A stretch of DNA of 64,000 nt from JAAELZ01 sp965223465. Lineage in GTDB: Bacteria; Pseudomonadota; Gammaproteobacteria; Arenicellales; Poriferihabitantaceae. This document shows positions 44,701-53,192 of the stretch, one piece after another. Each line of letters begins with the position of its first letter. Position 1 is the first letter of the stretch. The stretch covers positions 2,232,001 to 2,296,000 of the forward strand of contig OZ245025.1 in the NCBI GenBank assembly GCA_965223465.1. Reading direction: 5' to 3'. A model generated the notes under the pieces. It did not search any database, was not told the DNA's origin, and saw only the letters and a program-made list of their open reading frames with translations. Position numbers and translations under genes: made by a program.

Positions 44701-45579
44701 TTTTTGTGCCTCGCGAATTTCACGCTCACCGGGCAAAAAAACCAGGGTGTGGCCTGGGCGTTTTTTAAACAATGAATCGATGGCGTCCAAAATCGCCTGA
44801 TTAGTTTGCCGATCACTGCGTGATTTTTCATCTTCAGGCGCCTGGTAGCGAACCTCAACCGGATAAGTACGGCCGGACACATTGACAATGGGTGCATCAT
44901 TAAAATGCTTGGAGAATTTATCGGTGTCGATGGTCGCCGAGGTAATGATCAGTTTTAGATCCTTGCGCTTGGCTAACAGTTGCTTTAAGAACCCCAGTAA
45001 AAAATCAATATTTAATGAGCGTTCATGGGCTTCATCAACGATGATAGTGTCGTACTGATTCAGAAAACGATCACGTTGTGCCTCGGCGAGTAGCATGCCG
45101 TCGGTGAGTACCCGGATATAGTCCTGCTGGCTTATTTTTTCATCAAAACGTACCCGATAACCCACCCCGGACCCTAGCTGAACCACAAGCTCTTGTGCCA
45201 AACGATTGGCAATTGCACGCGTGGCGATGCGCCGTGGCTGGGTATGCGCAATTTGGCCGTATACACCCTGCCCGGCGGCAAGACATAATTTGGGAATTTG
45301 AGTGCTTTTGCCTGAGCCGGTTTCCCCAGCAACAATCAATATCTGGTGCTGTTGGATACGTTCGACCAATTCATCCGCGCGTGCAGTGACCGGCAGCGCT
45401 TCTGGGTAGTAAATCTTTGGTAACAACTGGCGACGCTTTTGAACCGCTTGAATGGATGCGCTGATTTTTTCTACCAGAGCGTCGCGCGCCGATGGTGATT
45501 TGGCTTGGCTTAGCTGGCGCCGAAACCCGTGCCGATCAATGGTTCGGCATTGCTCAATGGCTTTGACAGAAAACCTCAT
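41764..45579 (-). CDS. hrpA: ATP-dependent RNA helicase HrpA
   Basis: DEAH-box RNA helicase, in E. coli tied to mRNA processing and rescue of collided ribosomes. 1271 residues from ATG 45579 (E. coli about 1300). Walker A GETGSGKSTQIPKLC, DEAH box in IIVDEAHERSLNIDFLLG, motif III SATIDTDKF, and motif VI with QRKGRCGRVKNG. The helicase-associated region and a long DUF3418 C-terminal part (to the end) complete the HrpA layout. An in-frame TTG at 45606 lies inside a terminator hairpin, so ATG 45579 is preferred, although no clear ribosome-binding site is seen. Confidence 0.95.
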   Translation of the reverse strand: MRFSVKAIEQCRTIDRHGFRRQLSQAKSPSARDALVEKISASIQAVQKRRQLLPKIYYPEALPVTARADELVERIQQHQILIVAGETGSGKSTQIPKLCLAAGQGVYGQIAHTQPRRIATRAIANRLAQELVVQLGSGVGYRVRFDEKISQQDYIRVLTDGMLLAEAQRDRFLNQYDTIIVDEAHERSLNIDFLLGFLKQLLAKRKDLKLIITSATIDTDKFSKHFNDAPIVNVSGRTYPVEVRYQAPEDEKSRSDRQTNQAILDAIDSLFKKRPGHTLVFLPGEREIREAQKFLQRRLKPGIEVLPLYARLPAKDQVKLFRPAHATRIILSTNVAETSLTLPGIDYVIDTGLARVSRYSPGRRVNTLPIERISKAAADQRKGRCGRVKNGICVRLYSEEDFASREDYTAPEILRTALTGVVLALKFRRLGEPEAFPFIDPPERKQWNAARQELKILGALDDDQGLTPIGIALAKLNVDPRIGCMLYAAARDENCLAEMTILAASLEIPDPRLVPHDTMQAARQHHLEQAKGGCDFFALINLYQSFQAQRAALSRKQLSAWCQRNFLAPARMWEWRDLVRRLRQDASSLKGKINSQPADQDVVYRALLSGLLDQIAMKGEKNQYTGTYGKQLAIFPGSALAKNAPKWIMAAEMVETSQLFARTVAPVKVSWIEQLADNLIRHEYSAPYWSQKAGQVMAYQRGYFLNLPIFSGRRRPYGEIDPEEAHAIFIRDALVPGELNQPFDFVTHNLARIDEVVTLEHKIRRHDILVSDEVLVRFYGAQIPEWVNSEAGLKKWLRSLSTEQHNALFVRQETLLKREIQARDDLPDVLKTGKHKLALDYQFAPGEAHDGVSASVPLPLLNQLSQADFDRLVPGYLGEKIELLVRSLPKNIRKQLAPLAETIDHVKPIVREDTRPLLAALADALHAQSGLKVVPAHFNPATLPEHLNMKLVLLDEQGDELARADKLSDLQDEFGDQASNTIAETDHTWQQQGLTDWHFDDLPVNVVVNTHGLETQAYPALVDAGDTVNIQLFDDPIEAQYAHKMGVTRLARFGSRFGKSLVKRPLPYWQEISLRYSAIGSQDGLRAALLDALIQGLMFAAEPVIQTKQQFERALVYTEQHFSGEVEPVCQALQLALNAYGQCLGLIEGLSTPSQEDIQVQLNYLIYEDFLLEVPLETVLVYPVYFKALAARIERLRYDPQGDEKKLVLLEPYWSRYLQSWEAHPDNAALDHYRWMVEAYRVSLFAPKVKPPIPVSPKRLDQAWQAFEATR

Positions 45580-45606
45580 AGAGCGGCACACATTATCAAA
45601 ACACAA

Positions 45607-45627
45607 ACGCCCACCAATGGTGGGCGT
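45607..45627 (-). terminator. Terminator between ppiA-like gene and hrpA
   Basis: Perfect 9-bp stem ACGCCCACC/GGTGGGCGT with a 3-nt loop. On minus it is followed by TTTGTGTTTTG, so it ends the cyclophilin transcript just before hrpA. Confidence 0.75.
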
Positions 45628-45669
45628 CTACGCTCACTGCACTTACAGGCAGCGCAAAACAAACGGGCC

Positions 45670-46245
45670 TTACTCCACAATTTCGGCTTTATTGAGCACC
45701 ACATCTTCTTTGGGTACATCCTGATGCATACCTGCGCTACCCGTCTCTACTTGGCCCATCGCATCCACCACATCCTGGCCTTCAATTACTTTACCAAATA
45801 CGGCATAACCCCAGCCTTGCGCATTTTTCGCGGTATGGTTTAAAAAATCGTTATTGGTTAAATTGATAAAAAACTGCGAGGTGGCGGAATGTGGATCGTT
45901 GGTGCGTGCCATCGCAATGGTCCCTTTATTGTTTTTCAGGCCATTATCCGCTTCATTTTCAATCGGAGATAAATTTGGACGCTCTTTCAAACCCGGTTCC
46001 ATGCCGCCGCCCTGAACCATAAATCCGGAAATAATCCGATGGAAAATAAGGCCATCATAGTGACCGTTTTTCACATAGTTAACAAAATTCTCAACTGTCA
46101 CTGGCGCTTTTTCGGCATCTAGTTCAAGCAGTATATCGCCCATACTGGTGCTGAATTTAACTTTTGGGTTCATTGCGTTCTCCGCGTAAATGTTAATAGA
46201 AAGTAGGCTTAGGAAAATAAGCGTGAATAAGGTTTTAAATCGCAT
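45670..46245 (-). CDS. ppiA: Periplasmic peptidyl-prolyl cis-trans isomerase (cyclophilin)
   Basis: Speeds proline isomerisation during folding of exported proteins. 191 residues with a signal peptide (to about 21, ending NIYA). Cyclophilin core: LFHRI-type segment DGLIFHRIISGFMVQGGGM with the catalytic Arg, GTIAMARTNDPHSATSQFFI, and GYAVFGKVIEGQDVVDAM. The signal peptide makes it the PpiA rather than the cytoplasmic PpiB form. Confidence 0.92.
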   Translation of the reverse strand: MRFKTLFTLIFLSLLSINIYAENAMNPKVKFSTSMGDILLELDAEKAPVTVENFVNYVKNGHYDGLIFHRIISGFMVQGGGMEPGLKERPNLSPIENEADNGLKNNKGTIAMARTNDPHSATSQFFINLTNNDFLNHTAKNAQGWGYAVFGKVIEGQDVVDAMGQVETGSAGMHQDVPKEDVVLNKAEIVE

Positions 46246-46260
46246 ATTATTTATCTCGTG

Positions 46261-46851
46261 TTAGCGTTGCTCAAACAACCGGGCCCGCTTATCAGTCACA
46301 ACCCCCTGCAAAGAAATATCCCATATTGCCGGCACGATTTGATCCACACGTTGAAACTCGTGCGCCAACCCGATCAATGTCGGGCGCTGATGATACGGTC
46401 GCTGATGTTTAAAAGCCAGTGTTCGATCATAAAAACCCCCACCCATGCCGAGGCGATTGCCCTTTGCATCAAAGGCCACCAACGGCATTAAAATTAAATC
46501 AAGCAAATGCGCTTGTAATACTTGTTCTTGGTCAACTACCGGCTCAGGAATATTGAAACGATTTCTAGTAAACCTGCTATCCGGTGTGACCAATGCAAAC
46601 AGCATCGATTCGTCGTTACCCCGAACGATTGGTAAATAACAAAGTTTTGCCTGCTCCCAGGCCCAGCTTAAAAATTCGGCGGGATCAATTTCACCGTCAT
46701 TGACAATGTACAGTCCGATGCGTTCGGCCTGCTGGACCAAGTCCAACGCTTGCAAATGTTGGTTTAGTTTCTGCGCCGCACTGGCTCGCGCTTCTGCACT
46801 CAGTGCACGGCGTTGTTGTCGAATGCGATTACGCAGATGATGCTGATCCAT
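46261..46851 (-). CDS. 5-formyltetrahydrofolate cyclo-ligase
   Basis: ATP-dependent return of 5-formyl-THF to 5,10-methenyl-THF (E. coli YgfA/Fau). 196 residues. N-terminal basic helix LRNRIRQQRRALSAEARASA, mid EIDPAEFL, and the ATP-binding loop LVAFDAKGNRLGMGGGFYDRTL are diagnostic. It lies directly downstream of the 6S RNA gene on the same strand, the arrangement known in E. coli, where the RNA and this gene are co-transcribed. 15 bp before the cyclophilin gene. Confidence 0.94.
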   Translation of the reverse strand: MDQHHLRNRIRQQRRALSAEARASAAQKLNQHLQALDLVQQAERIGLYIVNDGEIDPAEFLSWAWEQAKLCYLPIVRGNDESMLFALVTPDSRFTRNRFNIPEPVVDQEQVLQAHLLDLILMPLVAFDAKGNRLGMGGGFYDRTLAFKHQRPYHQRPTLIGLAHEFQRVDQIVPAIWDISLQGVVTDKRARLFEQR

Positions 46852-47061
46852 TTGCGATGATATTACCAGCTAAGTAGTGAGGGTTAGCTTGCGAAATGTC
46901 GTATAGCAATTTAAGTGTCAAAACCATATTACCAAGTGAAATTAAGTTTAGCAAAAGGTAGCGCGACGTTGATCAACGCATTATTGATGGAATCTGATCT
47001 CGCGAGAGACCATGGTCGAAGACATGCAAGCTAATTTGTCTTCAAAAGTTTGATTGATAAA

Positions 47062-47265
47062 GCGTTACCCGCCTGTGCCGTGGCTAATCTGGACCTTGAA
47101 CCTGGAGGTTCAAGTGGGAGCGCCGGCATTGGTTTGGGCTTTCCGCTGACAAACAGTAAGGTACTTTTGCCACGGACATGCTCACCCCCTCCGCAATCAC
47201 TGCTCCCGAGATATGCATTAGGTTCTAAGGGATATAGATTCGCTCACGCACACCGCAGGTAACGT
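47062..47265 (-). ncRNA. ssrS: 6S RNA
   Basis: Regulator that sequesters sigma70-RNA polymerase in stationary phase. Read on minus, the RNA has a closing stem formed by CGTTACC (47264-47258) with GGTAACG (47069-47063). The conserved GGTGAGCATGTCCGTGG element and the near-3' hairpin TTGAACCTCCAGGTTCAA match E. coli 6S RNA. Length about 204 nt, ends estimated to a few bases. TACAAT (47277-47272) is a suitable -10. Located upstream of the cyclo-ligase gene as in other gammaproteobacteria, though zapA is absent and moaA lies divergent instead. Confidence 0.88.
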
Positions 47266-47352
47266 CACGCAATTGTAGCAAATAAAAGGTCTATTCGGCT
47301 AAATAGCGCAAAATTTTGTTCACAACCAAGTGGTTTTGCTAAACTTGTGGGT

Positions 47353-48360
47353 ATGTTATTGGATCAACTTCAACGCCCCATCCGCGATTTACGTATTTCG
47401 GTTACCGATCGCTGCAATTTTCGCTGCGGTTACTGTATGCCTATCGATAAGTATGGGCGACACCACCAGTTTCTAAAGCGCAAGGCTTTACTAACTTTTG
47501 AAGAAATAGAATCTATCGCTCGCGTCTTCATTTCGCTTGGTGTGGTTAAAATACGCCTGACCGGGGGAGAGCCACTGGTGCGCAGTGATCTTGAATCGCT
47601 GGTAAGTCGACTGGCACAGCTGGAGGGTCTCAGAGATCTAAGCCTCACCACTAACGCCTCATTACTCTCTGCCAAACGTGCTGATGCATTACGCAAAGCC
47701 GGTATAGCGCGCATCAACATCAGTCTGGATGCGCTCGATGACAAGACGTTCGGACGCCTGAATGGGATCGGCTATCCAGTCAAAGATGTACTGGCCGGCG
47801 TCGAAAACGCACGCCGCGCAGGCTTTGAGCAAGTTAAGGTGAATATGGTGGTACAAAAAGGAAAAAACGAAGCCTCCATTTTACCCATGGTCGATTATTT
47901 TATTGGGCGCGGAGTCATCTTGCGTTTTATCGAATTTATGGATGTCGGTAATAGCAATGATTGGTCTGTTGAAGATGTATTTACTTCCCAGGAAATTAAA
48001 GATCTCATTGAAACCCGCTATCGGATTGCGCCAATGGATGCAAATTATCGAGGTGAGGTGGCCAAACGTTGGCAACTTGTGGATGAACCCCTAGAGCTTG
48101 GATTAATTTCCTCCGTAACCGAACCTTTTTGTGGTGATTGCTCACGCGCACGCCTATCTGCCATCGGGGAAGTCTATACCTGCTTATTCTCTGCTAAAGG
48201 CTATGATTTACGTGCCATTATTCGTGACCCCGAAGCGGGGCAACCCTTAGATGAGGCTATTGGAAAGCTCTGGAACCAACGCTCGGATCGCTATTCCGAG
48301 TTACGTACCGAAATCGGCCCAGAAGTTGAAAAAGTAGAAATGTCCTATATTGGCGGCTAA
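47353..48360 (+). CDS. moaA: GTP 3',8-cyclase, molybdenum cofactor biosynthesis
   Basis: Radical SAM enzyme making 3',8-cyclo-GTP, the first step to molybdopterin. 335 residues. N-terminal cluster CNFRCGYCMP, GTP and SAM elements (RLTGGEPLVRSDL, LTTNASLL, INISLDAL), and the C-terminal cluster with CGDCSRARLSAIGEVYTCLF; ends YIGG, the double-Gly tail that is catalytically needed. ATG at 47353 gives the standard start; a GTG 6 bp earlier is possible. No other moa gene is near. Confidence 0.95.
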   Translation: MLLDQLQRPIRDLRISVTDRCNFRCGYCMPIDKYGRHHQFLKRKALLTFEEIESIARVFISLGVVKIRLTGGEPLVRSDLESLVSRLAQLEGLRDLSLTTNASLLSAKRADALRKAGIARINISLDALDDKTFGRLNGIGYPVKDVLAGVENARRAGFEQVKVNMVVQKGKNEASILPMVDYFIGRGVILRFIEFMDVGNSNDWSVEDVFTSQEIKDLIETRYRIAPMDANYRGEVAKRWQLVDEPLELGLISSVTEPFCGDCSRARLSAIGEVYTCLFSAKGYDLRAIIRDPEAGQPLDEAIGKLWNQRSDRYSELRTEIGPEVEKVEMSYIGG

Positions 48361-48374
48361 GGCCAAGCCAGTGA

Positions 48375-48647
48375 TTAGCAGTGGGCGAAAGCAGTATAAC
48401 CCCCAATATTATGCGCCTCATAACCCGCCTGCGCTAAATAACGCTGGGCCAACTCACTGCGCGCACCTGAGCGACAATATAATAGAACAGGTTTATTTTT
48501 TGGTAATTGCTCGAGAATGGCTGGTATTCCATTGAGTGGAATATTTTGCGCCCCAGGAATCGCGCCAGCAGCATACTCGCGCGGCGTGCGCACATCTATG
48601 AGTGCACCACCTTCATCCAGGATTTTTTTAATTTGTGTACAAGGCAT
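48375..48647 (-). CDS. Rhodanese-like domain protein
   Basis: Single-domain sulfurtransferase of 90 residues. ALIDVRTPREYAAGAIPGAQ and NIPL are the standard rhodanese start; the active loop is LYCRSGARS with the catalytic Cys. YEAHNIGGYTAF closes the domain. Cytoplasmic (no signal). Convergent with moaA, 14 bp between stops; a sulfur-transfer link to molybdopterin is tempting but unsupported. Confidence 0.9.
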   Translation of the reverse strand: MPCTQIKKILDEGGALIDVRTPREYAAGAIPGAQNIPLNGIPAILEQLPKNKPVLLYCRSGARSELAQRYLAQAGYEAHNIGGYTAFAHC

Positions 48648-48727
48648 AGCCGTTATATTAGTAATTAATAATATGCAATTATAGTTGTTCTTGCTAGAAA
48701 TGCAAGATGGGCAGAAGCAATTTTAAT

Positions 48728-49501
48728 TTAGCTTCTCAGCCCATAACCTTTTGAAATGAGGCGTAAATTAACCGCAAACAGTACGATGATGAAAAACAAA
48801 ATGGTGAGATAAGAAGTCCAAAGTGGAATATCGGAAACCCCTAGAAAGCCATAACGAAATGCGTTAATCATATACAGCACAGGGTTAATTTGAGAGACCG
48901 TTTGCCAAAATTGCGGTAATAATTTGATGGAATAAAAAACGCCACCCAGGTAGGTCAACGGGGTTAACACAAAGGTAGGAATGATCGAAATATCATCAAA
49001 TTTTTTTGCCAACAAGGCGTTGGTAAATCCACCTAATGAAAATAAAATCGACGTTAAAATGATGGTACTACACAACACGCTCAAGTTATAGATTTGCAAT
49101 TTACTGAAAAATAACGACACGAGTGTGACCACGACACCTACCGAAATTCCGCGCGCCACACCGCCGGTAATATAGCCGAGCAAAATGGTCGTATCGGCGG
49201 TCGGGGAAACCAGCAGTTCTTCCACCGATCGCTGAAACTTGGAGCTAAAAAAAGAAGACGCGACATTTGCATAGCTATTGGTAATCACCGACATCAATAT
49301 CAGGCCCGGCACAATAAAATTAATATAGCTAAAGCCATCCATCTCACCAATTCGTGGCCCAATTAAATTTCCGAAAATGACAAAATACAAAGTAGTGGTA
49401 ATCACCGGCGGGATAATTGTTTGCTGCCAAATGCGGGTGAAACGTATCACCTCTTTGACGGCTATCGTTCTAAATGCGATCCAATTCAGGTACCGATTCA
49501 T
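48728..49501 (-). CDS. ABC-2 type exporter permease (YadH-like)
   Basis: Inner-membrane subunit with six hydrophobic segments in 257 residues. The sequence WIAFRTIAVKEVIRFTRIWQ and LLVSPTADTTILLGYITGGV matches the YadH group; GGVFYSIKLLPQFWQTVSQINP is the usual ABC-2 signature near the end. It overlaps the ATPase gene by 4 bases (ATGA). Substrate unknown. Confidence 0.92.
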   Translation of the reverse strand: MNRYLNWIAFRTIAVKEVIRFTRIWQQTIIPPVITTTLYFVIFGNLIGPRIGEMDGFSYINFIVPGLILMSVITNSYANVASSFFSSKFQRSVEELLVSPTADTTILLGYITGGVARGISVGVVVTLVSLFFSKLQIYNLSVLCSTIILTSILFSLGGFTNALLAKKFDDISIIPTFVLTPLTYLGGVFYSIKLLPQFWQTVSQINPVLYMINAFRYGFLGVSDIPLWTSYLTILFFIIVLFAVNLRLISKGYGLRS

Positions 49502-50433
49502 TCGTTAGGCCCCTGCTGGTCAGCATGGGTCTCGACTAAGTCCATAAATAATTGTTCAAGGCGATTGGTTTTATTGCGCATGCTGACCACCTTAATGCCC
49601 TTTTCTTTTAACTGAATAAATGTTTCATTAAGTGCCTGGCCCTTGGGAACATCGATTTCAATACTGCCGTCATCGCGTTGGCGCCAGCCACGTTCCTGGC
49701 TAAGATCAATGCCCGCTGCGGTATCGACATCCAGTACATAACTTTCCTTTTGAAGACCGCGCAATAAGCTGCGCATACTCGAATCATGCACCACATGACC
49801 TTTGTCTATGATAGCTATGTTACGACACAGGTTTTCGGCCTCTTCAAGATAGTGCGTGGTCAACACAATAGTCGTGCCTTCGGCGTTAATTCGTTTAAGG
49901 AAATCCCACATGCTGCGCCGTAACTCAATATCCACACCCGCGGTTGGTTCATCCAGAATAAGTATCTTGGGATGATGAATCAAGGCCCGCGCGATCATCA
50001 GGCGTCGCTTTTGTCCACCTGAAAGCGTACGAGAGACTGCATTTCGCTTTTCCCATAAGCCCAGCTGACGTAAAAAATGTTCCGCCCGCTCAGCAGCTAT
50101 ACTCGGTTCAAGACCATAGTAACCCGCTTGCTGCTGTACGATCTGCCAGGTTTTTTCAAACACACTGAAATTAAATTCCTGCGGAACCACGCCAAGGTAT
50201 GACTTTGCCTTTGGAAAATCGACATCAATATCCGCGTCAAAAATTTTGACGCTTCCTGCCGTTTTATTCACCAATGAACAGAGTATTCCGATAGTGGTTG
50301 ATTTGCCCGCTCCATTGGGGCCAAGTAAGGCGAAAAAGTCGCCCGCTTCAACACTGAGATCAATCCCTTTTAGCGCCTCAAACCCGTCCGCGTAGGTTTT
50401 CCGCAAGTGGGTAATTTCAATCGCTTTGGTCAT
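49498..50433 (-). CDS. ABC exporter ATP-binding protein (YadG-like)
   Basis: ATPase partner of the adjacent permease. 311 residues. Walker A GPNGAGKST, Q-loop GVVPQEFNF, signature LSGGQKRRLMIARAL, Walker B ILILDEPTAGVD, H-loop LTTHYLEEAE. The C-terminal extra domain (about 225-311) is usual for the ABC-2 DrrA/YadG group. Operon of two genes. Confidence 0.93.
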   Translation of the reverse strand: MTKAIEITHLRKTYADGFEALKGIDLSVEAGDFFALLGPNGAGKSTTIGILCSLVNKTAGSVKIFDADIDVDFPKAKSYLGVVPQEFNFSVFEKTWQIVQQQAGYYGLEPSIAAERAEHFLRQLGLWEKRNAVSRTLSGGQKRRLMIARALIHHPKILILDEPTAGVDIELRRSMWDFLKRINAEGTTIVLTTHYLEEAENLCRNIAIIDKGHVVHDSSMRSLLRGLQKESYVLDVDTAAGIDLSQERGWRQRDDGSIEIDVPKGQALNETFIQLKEKGIKVVSMRNKTNRLEQLFMDLVETHADQQGPNE

Positions 50434-50507
50434 TTTTTATAAGCACGTATAAACCGTTTGTGATGCGGTCAGGTTTTAAAATTTAAAGATAGTGATCCGC
50501 GCCCCAC

Positions 50508-51023
50508 TTAGGCGTCAACCTTAAATAGGGGTTCCCAGGCTGCACATTTTTGCTCAAAGTTCATGCGCGCGTTAGCCGGGCTGGTGGAAGGTAGGTAATG
50601 AATGGCCACATTATCAGCATCAAACCGAGGCAAACAGTGACGTTTAAACAAACCCGCCGCAGCGCCACCATTCAGACCAATAGCTCGGATACTTGGGTGT
50701 TTTTCAATCAAGTCAGCAACCGGATTGATTTTCTCACTGCCTTTTACAATGGCGCTATCCAAGCTCCCCAGACGTTCGCATTGGCCGATGACATCCCATA
50801 TCGCAATTCCGTTTTGCGTAACTTTGGCAACGTTGTTAGCGTATTCCGCGTGCAGCTTAAAACTTAGCAAGCGCGCCAACAACGGCCAAAACACATTGCG
50901 CGGATGTGCATAGTATTGTTGTTTGTCTAGAGAGACAACGCTTGGCATCGAACCCAGTAACAGTATTCTTGGCCGGGCGCCAATCAGAGGTGCTAGCCCG
51001 TTGAGTACGCCCAACTGCTTCAC
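50508..51023 (-). CDS. DNA-deoxyinosine glycosylase (UDG-superfamily family 6)
   Basis: Removes hypoxanthine from deaminated DNA. 171 residues. The motif ILLLGSMPSVVSLDKQQYYA followed by HPRNVFWPLL is diagnostic of the hypoxanthine-DNA glycosylase group, and a late YLPSTSPANARM matches the second UDG motif. Starts with GTG 8 bp after the clpX stop, so it rides on the clpX transcript. Confidence 0.88.
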   Translation of the reverse strand: MKQLGVLNGLAPLIGARPRILLLGSMPSVVSLDKQQYYAHPRNVFWPLLARLLSFKLHAEYANNVAKVTQNGIAIWDVIGQCERLGSLDSAIVKGSEKINPVADLIEKHPSIRAIGLNGGAAAGLFKRHCLPRFDADNVAIHYLPSTSPANARMNFEQKCAAWEPLFKVDA

Positions 51024-51031
51024 CCGCAGGT

Positions 51032-52300
51032 TTATCCTTCAGCGCGTTTTTTGGTTTCCTGATAAACGAATAACGGACGCGTACCTTCCGTAATGACGGA
51101 TTTGTCTACGATTATTTTCTGCACGCCTTCGAGTGAAGGCAATTCGTACATGGTTGCCAACAAGGCGCGCTCTATGATGGAACGCAAGCCACGCGCGCCA
51201 GTCTTGCGCTCCTTGGCTTTCTTGGCAATCGCCTTGAGTGCGCCTTCGCGAAACTCAAGCTCAACCCCTTCAAATTCAATCAGCTTTTGATATTGTTTTA
51301 CCAATGCGTTTTTAGGCTCAAGCAGGATACGTACCAGGGACTCTTCGTCCAGCTCTTCTAAAACCGCATGTACAGGCAGGCGGCCCACAAATTCCGGAAT
51401 CAAGCCATAGCGAACCAAATCCTCTACTTCAAGGTTATTCAGCAGCTCGCCTGAACGGTCTTCGGCGGTGCGCTCGTTTATGTCCGCGCCAAAACCGATA
51501 CCGGATTTTTCAGTACGTTGTTGTACGACTTTTTCCAGCCCTGAAAACGCACCGCCTACAATGAACAAAATATTGCGCGTATCTACCTGCACAAATTCCT
51601 GCTGTGGGTGCTTGCGCCCTCCTTGGGGTGGAATAGAAGCGACGGTGCCTTCGATGAGCTTTAGCAGGGCCTGTTGTACACCCTCACCAGAAACATCGCG
51701 CGTAATGGATGGGTTATCCGATTTGCGGGAAATCTTATCTATCTCATCGATATAAATAATGCCCATTTGCGCGCGTTCAGCGTCATAGTCGCACTTTTGC
51801 AGTAACTTTTGGATAATGTTCTCTACATCCTCACCCACATAACCTGCTTCGGTCAATGTGGTGGCATCCGCCATGGTAAATGGCACATCCAGCTGGCGAG
51901 CGAGCGTTTCAGCGAGCAAGGTTTTACCCGAGCCGGTCGGCCCAATGAGCAAAATATTGCTCTTGGACAGCTCTACATCATCTTCTTTATCTTCGTTGAA
52001 AATCCGCTTGTAATGGTTATAAACCGCAACTGAGAGTACTTTTTTGGCGTCATCCTGGCCAATCACGTAATCATCCAGTATTGCATGGATTTCCTGGGGT
52101 GAAGGGGTGGATTTTTCGGCGGTCGCGTCATCAACCTCCCCTTCCGCTTCTTCTCGGATAATGTCGTTACATAGATCAACGCACTCGTCACAAATAAAAA
52201 CCGAAGGCCCGGCAATCAGCTTACGTACTTCATTTTGGCTTTTGCCACAAAATGAACAATACAGTAGCTTGTCTTCGTCTTGATCCTTATCTTTTGCCAT
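51032..52300 (-). CDS. clpX: ATP-dependent Clp protease ATP-binding subunit ClpX
   Basis: AAA+ unfoldase feeding substrates to ClpP. 422 residues, normal. N-terminal Zn finger with four Cys (LYCSFCGKSQ, FICDECVDLC), Walker A GPTGSGKTLLA, Walker B IIYIDEIDKI, pore GYVGEDVE, and the ClpP-binding IGF-type loop (KSGIGFGADI). Downstream of clpP after 175 bp. Confidence 0.97.
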   Translation of the reverse strand: MAKDKDQDEDKLLYCSFCGKSQNEVRKLIAGPSVFICDECVDLCNDIIREEAEGEVDDATAEKSTPSPQEIHAILDDYVIGQDDAKKVLSVAVYNHYKRIFNEDKEDDVELSKSNILLIGPTGSGKTLLAETLARQLDVPFTMADATTLTEAGYVGEDVENIIQKLLQKCDYDAERAQMGIIYIDEIDKISRKSDNPSITRDVSGEGVQQALLKLIEGTVASIPPQGGRKHPQQEFVQVDTRNILFIVGGAFSGLEKVVQQRTEKSGIGFGADINERTAEDRSGELLNNLEVEDLVRYGLIPEFVGRLPVHAVLEELDEESLVRILLEPKNALVKQYQKLIEFEGVELEFREGALKAIAKKAKERKTGARGLRSIIERALLATMYELPSLEGVQKIIVDKSVITEGTRPLFVYQETKKRAEG

Positions 52301-52475
52301 TTTAAGTACACATCTTAATTCTAAAGCCTTTGCGTTGACTGATATCGTAATTCAAATAAACAACCAATCGAACGATTTTGCAATCACTTCGGGTAAGTAT
52401 GTGGTAGCGCAGAGCGTTTTTCAAGCCGTCTGGCAGAATAAATCCGGGTGAATAATGGCTTAGAAAATTGCCCAA

Positions 52476-53156
52476 TCAGGCTGACATATCGGCGCGTTTG
52501 ACCAACATTGAGTCGATTAAACCATATTTAACCGCTTCATCTGTGCTCATAAAATTATCGCGCTCTGTATCGGTTTCGATGGTTTTGAGTTTTTGTCCGG
52601 TATGTGCTGCCAACAATTCATTCAACTCAGCGCGTATACGCAAAATTTCCTTGGCATGGATATCGATATCACTGGCTTGGCCTTGAAAGCCCCCCATTGG
52701 TTGGTGAATCATAATGCGAGAATGGGGTAGGGCAAAACGTTTTCCTTTGGTACCGGCGGTTAACAAAACTGCACCCATGCTGGCAGCCTGACCGATACAA
52801 GCAGTACTCACATCTGAGTGAATGAACTGCATGGTATCGTAAATCGACATTCCAGAGGTGACCGATCCACCCGGGCTATTGATATACAGGTTAATGTCTT
52901 TCTCGGGGTTTTCAGACTCCAGAAACAGCAGCTGCGCGACCACCAGATTGGCCATATAATCCTCGACTTGGCCCACTAAAAATATCACTCGCTCTTTGAG
53001 TAGGCGCGAATAGATGTCATAAGCGCGCTCCCCCCGACCGGTAGTTTCAATTACCATGGGCACGAGTCCACCGGCTGCCTCAACATTGGCCTCGACTAGC
53101 TCCTTGGCATGCATGGAGGTTAAATCAGATAATTTTGGACGATCAGAATAAGACAT
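52476..53156 (-). CDS. clpP: ATP-dependent Clp protease proteolytic subunit ClpP
   Basis: Serine protease of the ClpXP complex. 226 residues, about 20 longer at the N-terminus than most. Catalytic Ser in CIGQAASMGAVLL, His in LPHSRIMIHQPMGG, Asp near TERDNFMS. The processed start is probably near LVPMVIE. An internal ATG at 53114 is an alternative start; neither has a clear ribosome-binding site. Between tig (36 bp upstream) and clpX. Confidence 0.96.
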   Translation of the reverse strand: MSYSDRPKLSDLTSMHAKELVEANVEAAGGLVPMVIETTGRGERAYDIYSRLLKERVIFLVGQVEDYMANLVVAQLLFLESENPEKDINLYINSPGGSVTSGMSIYDTMQFIHSDVSTACIGQAASMGAVLLTAGTKGKRFALPHSRIMIHQPMGGFQGQASDIDIHAKEILRIRAELNELLAAHTGQKLKTIETDTERDNFMSTDEAVKYGLIDSMLVKRADMSA

Positions 53157-53192
53157 AAATAAAACAGAGGTTCGGTTGCTAACGCTAGGAGT

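Noticed and set aside
47050..47262. 70-codon reading frame on plus
   Set aside because: It is antisense to the 6S RNA; the RNA structure and conserved elements explain the sequence.
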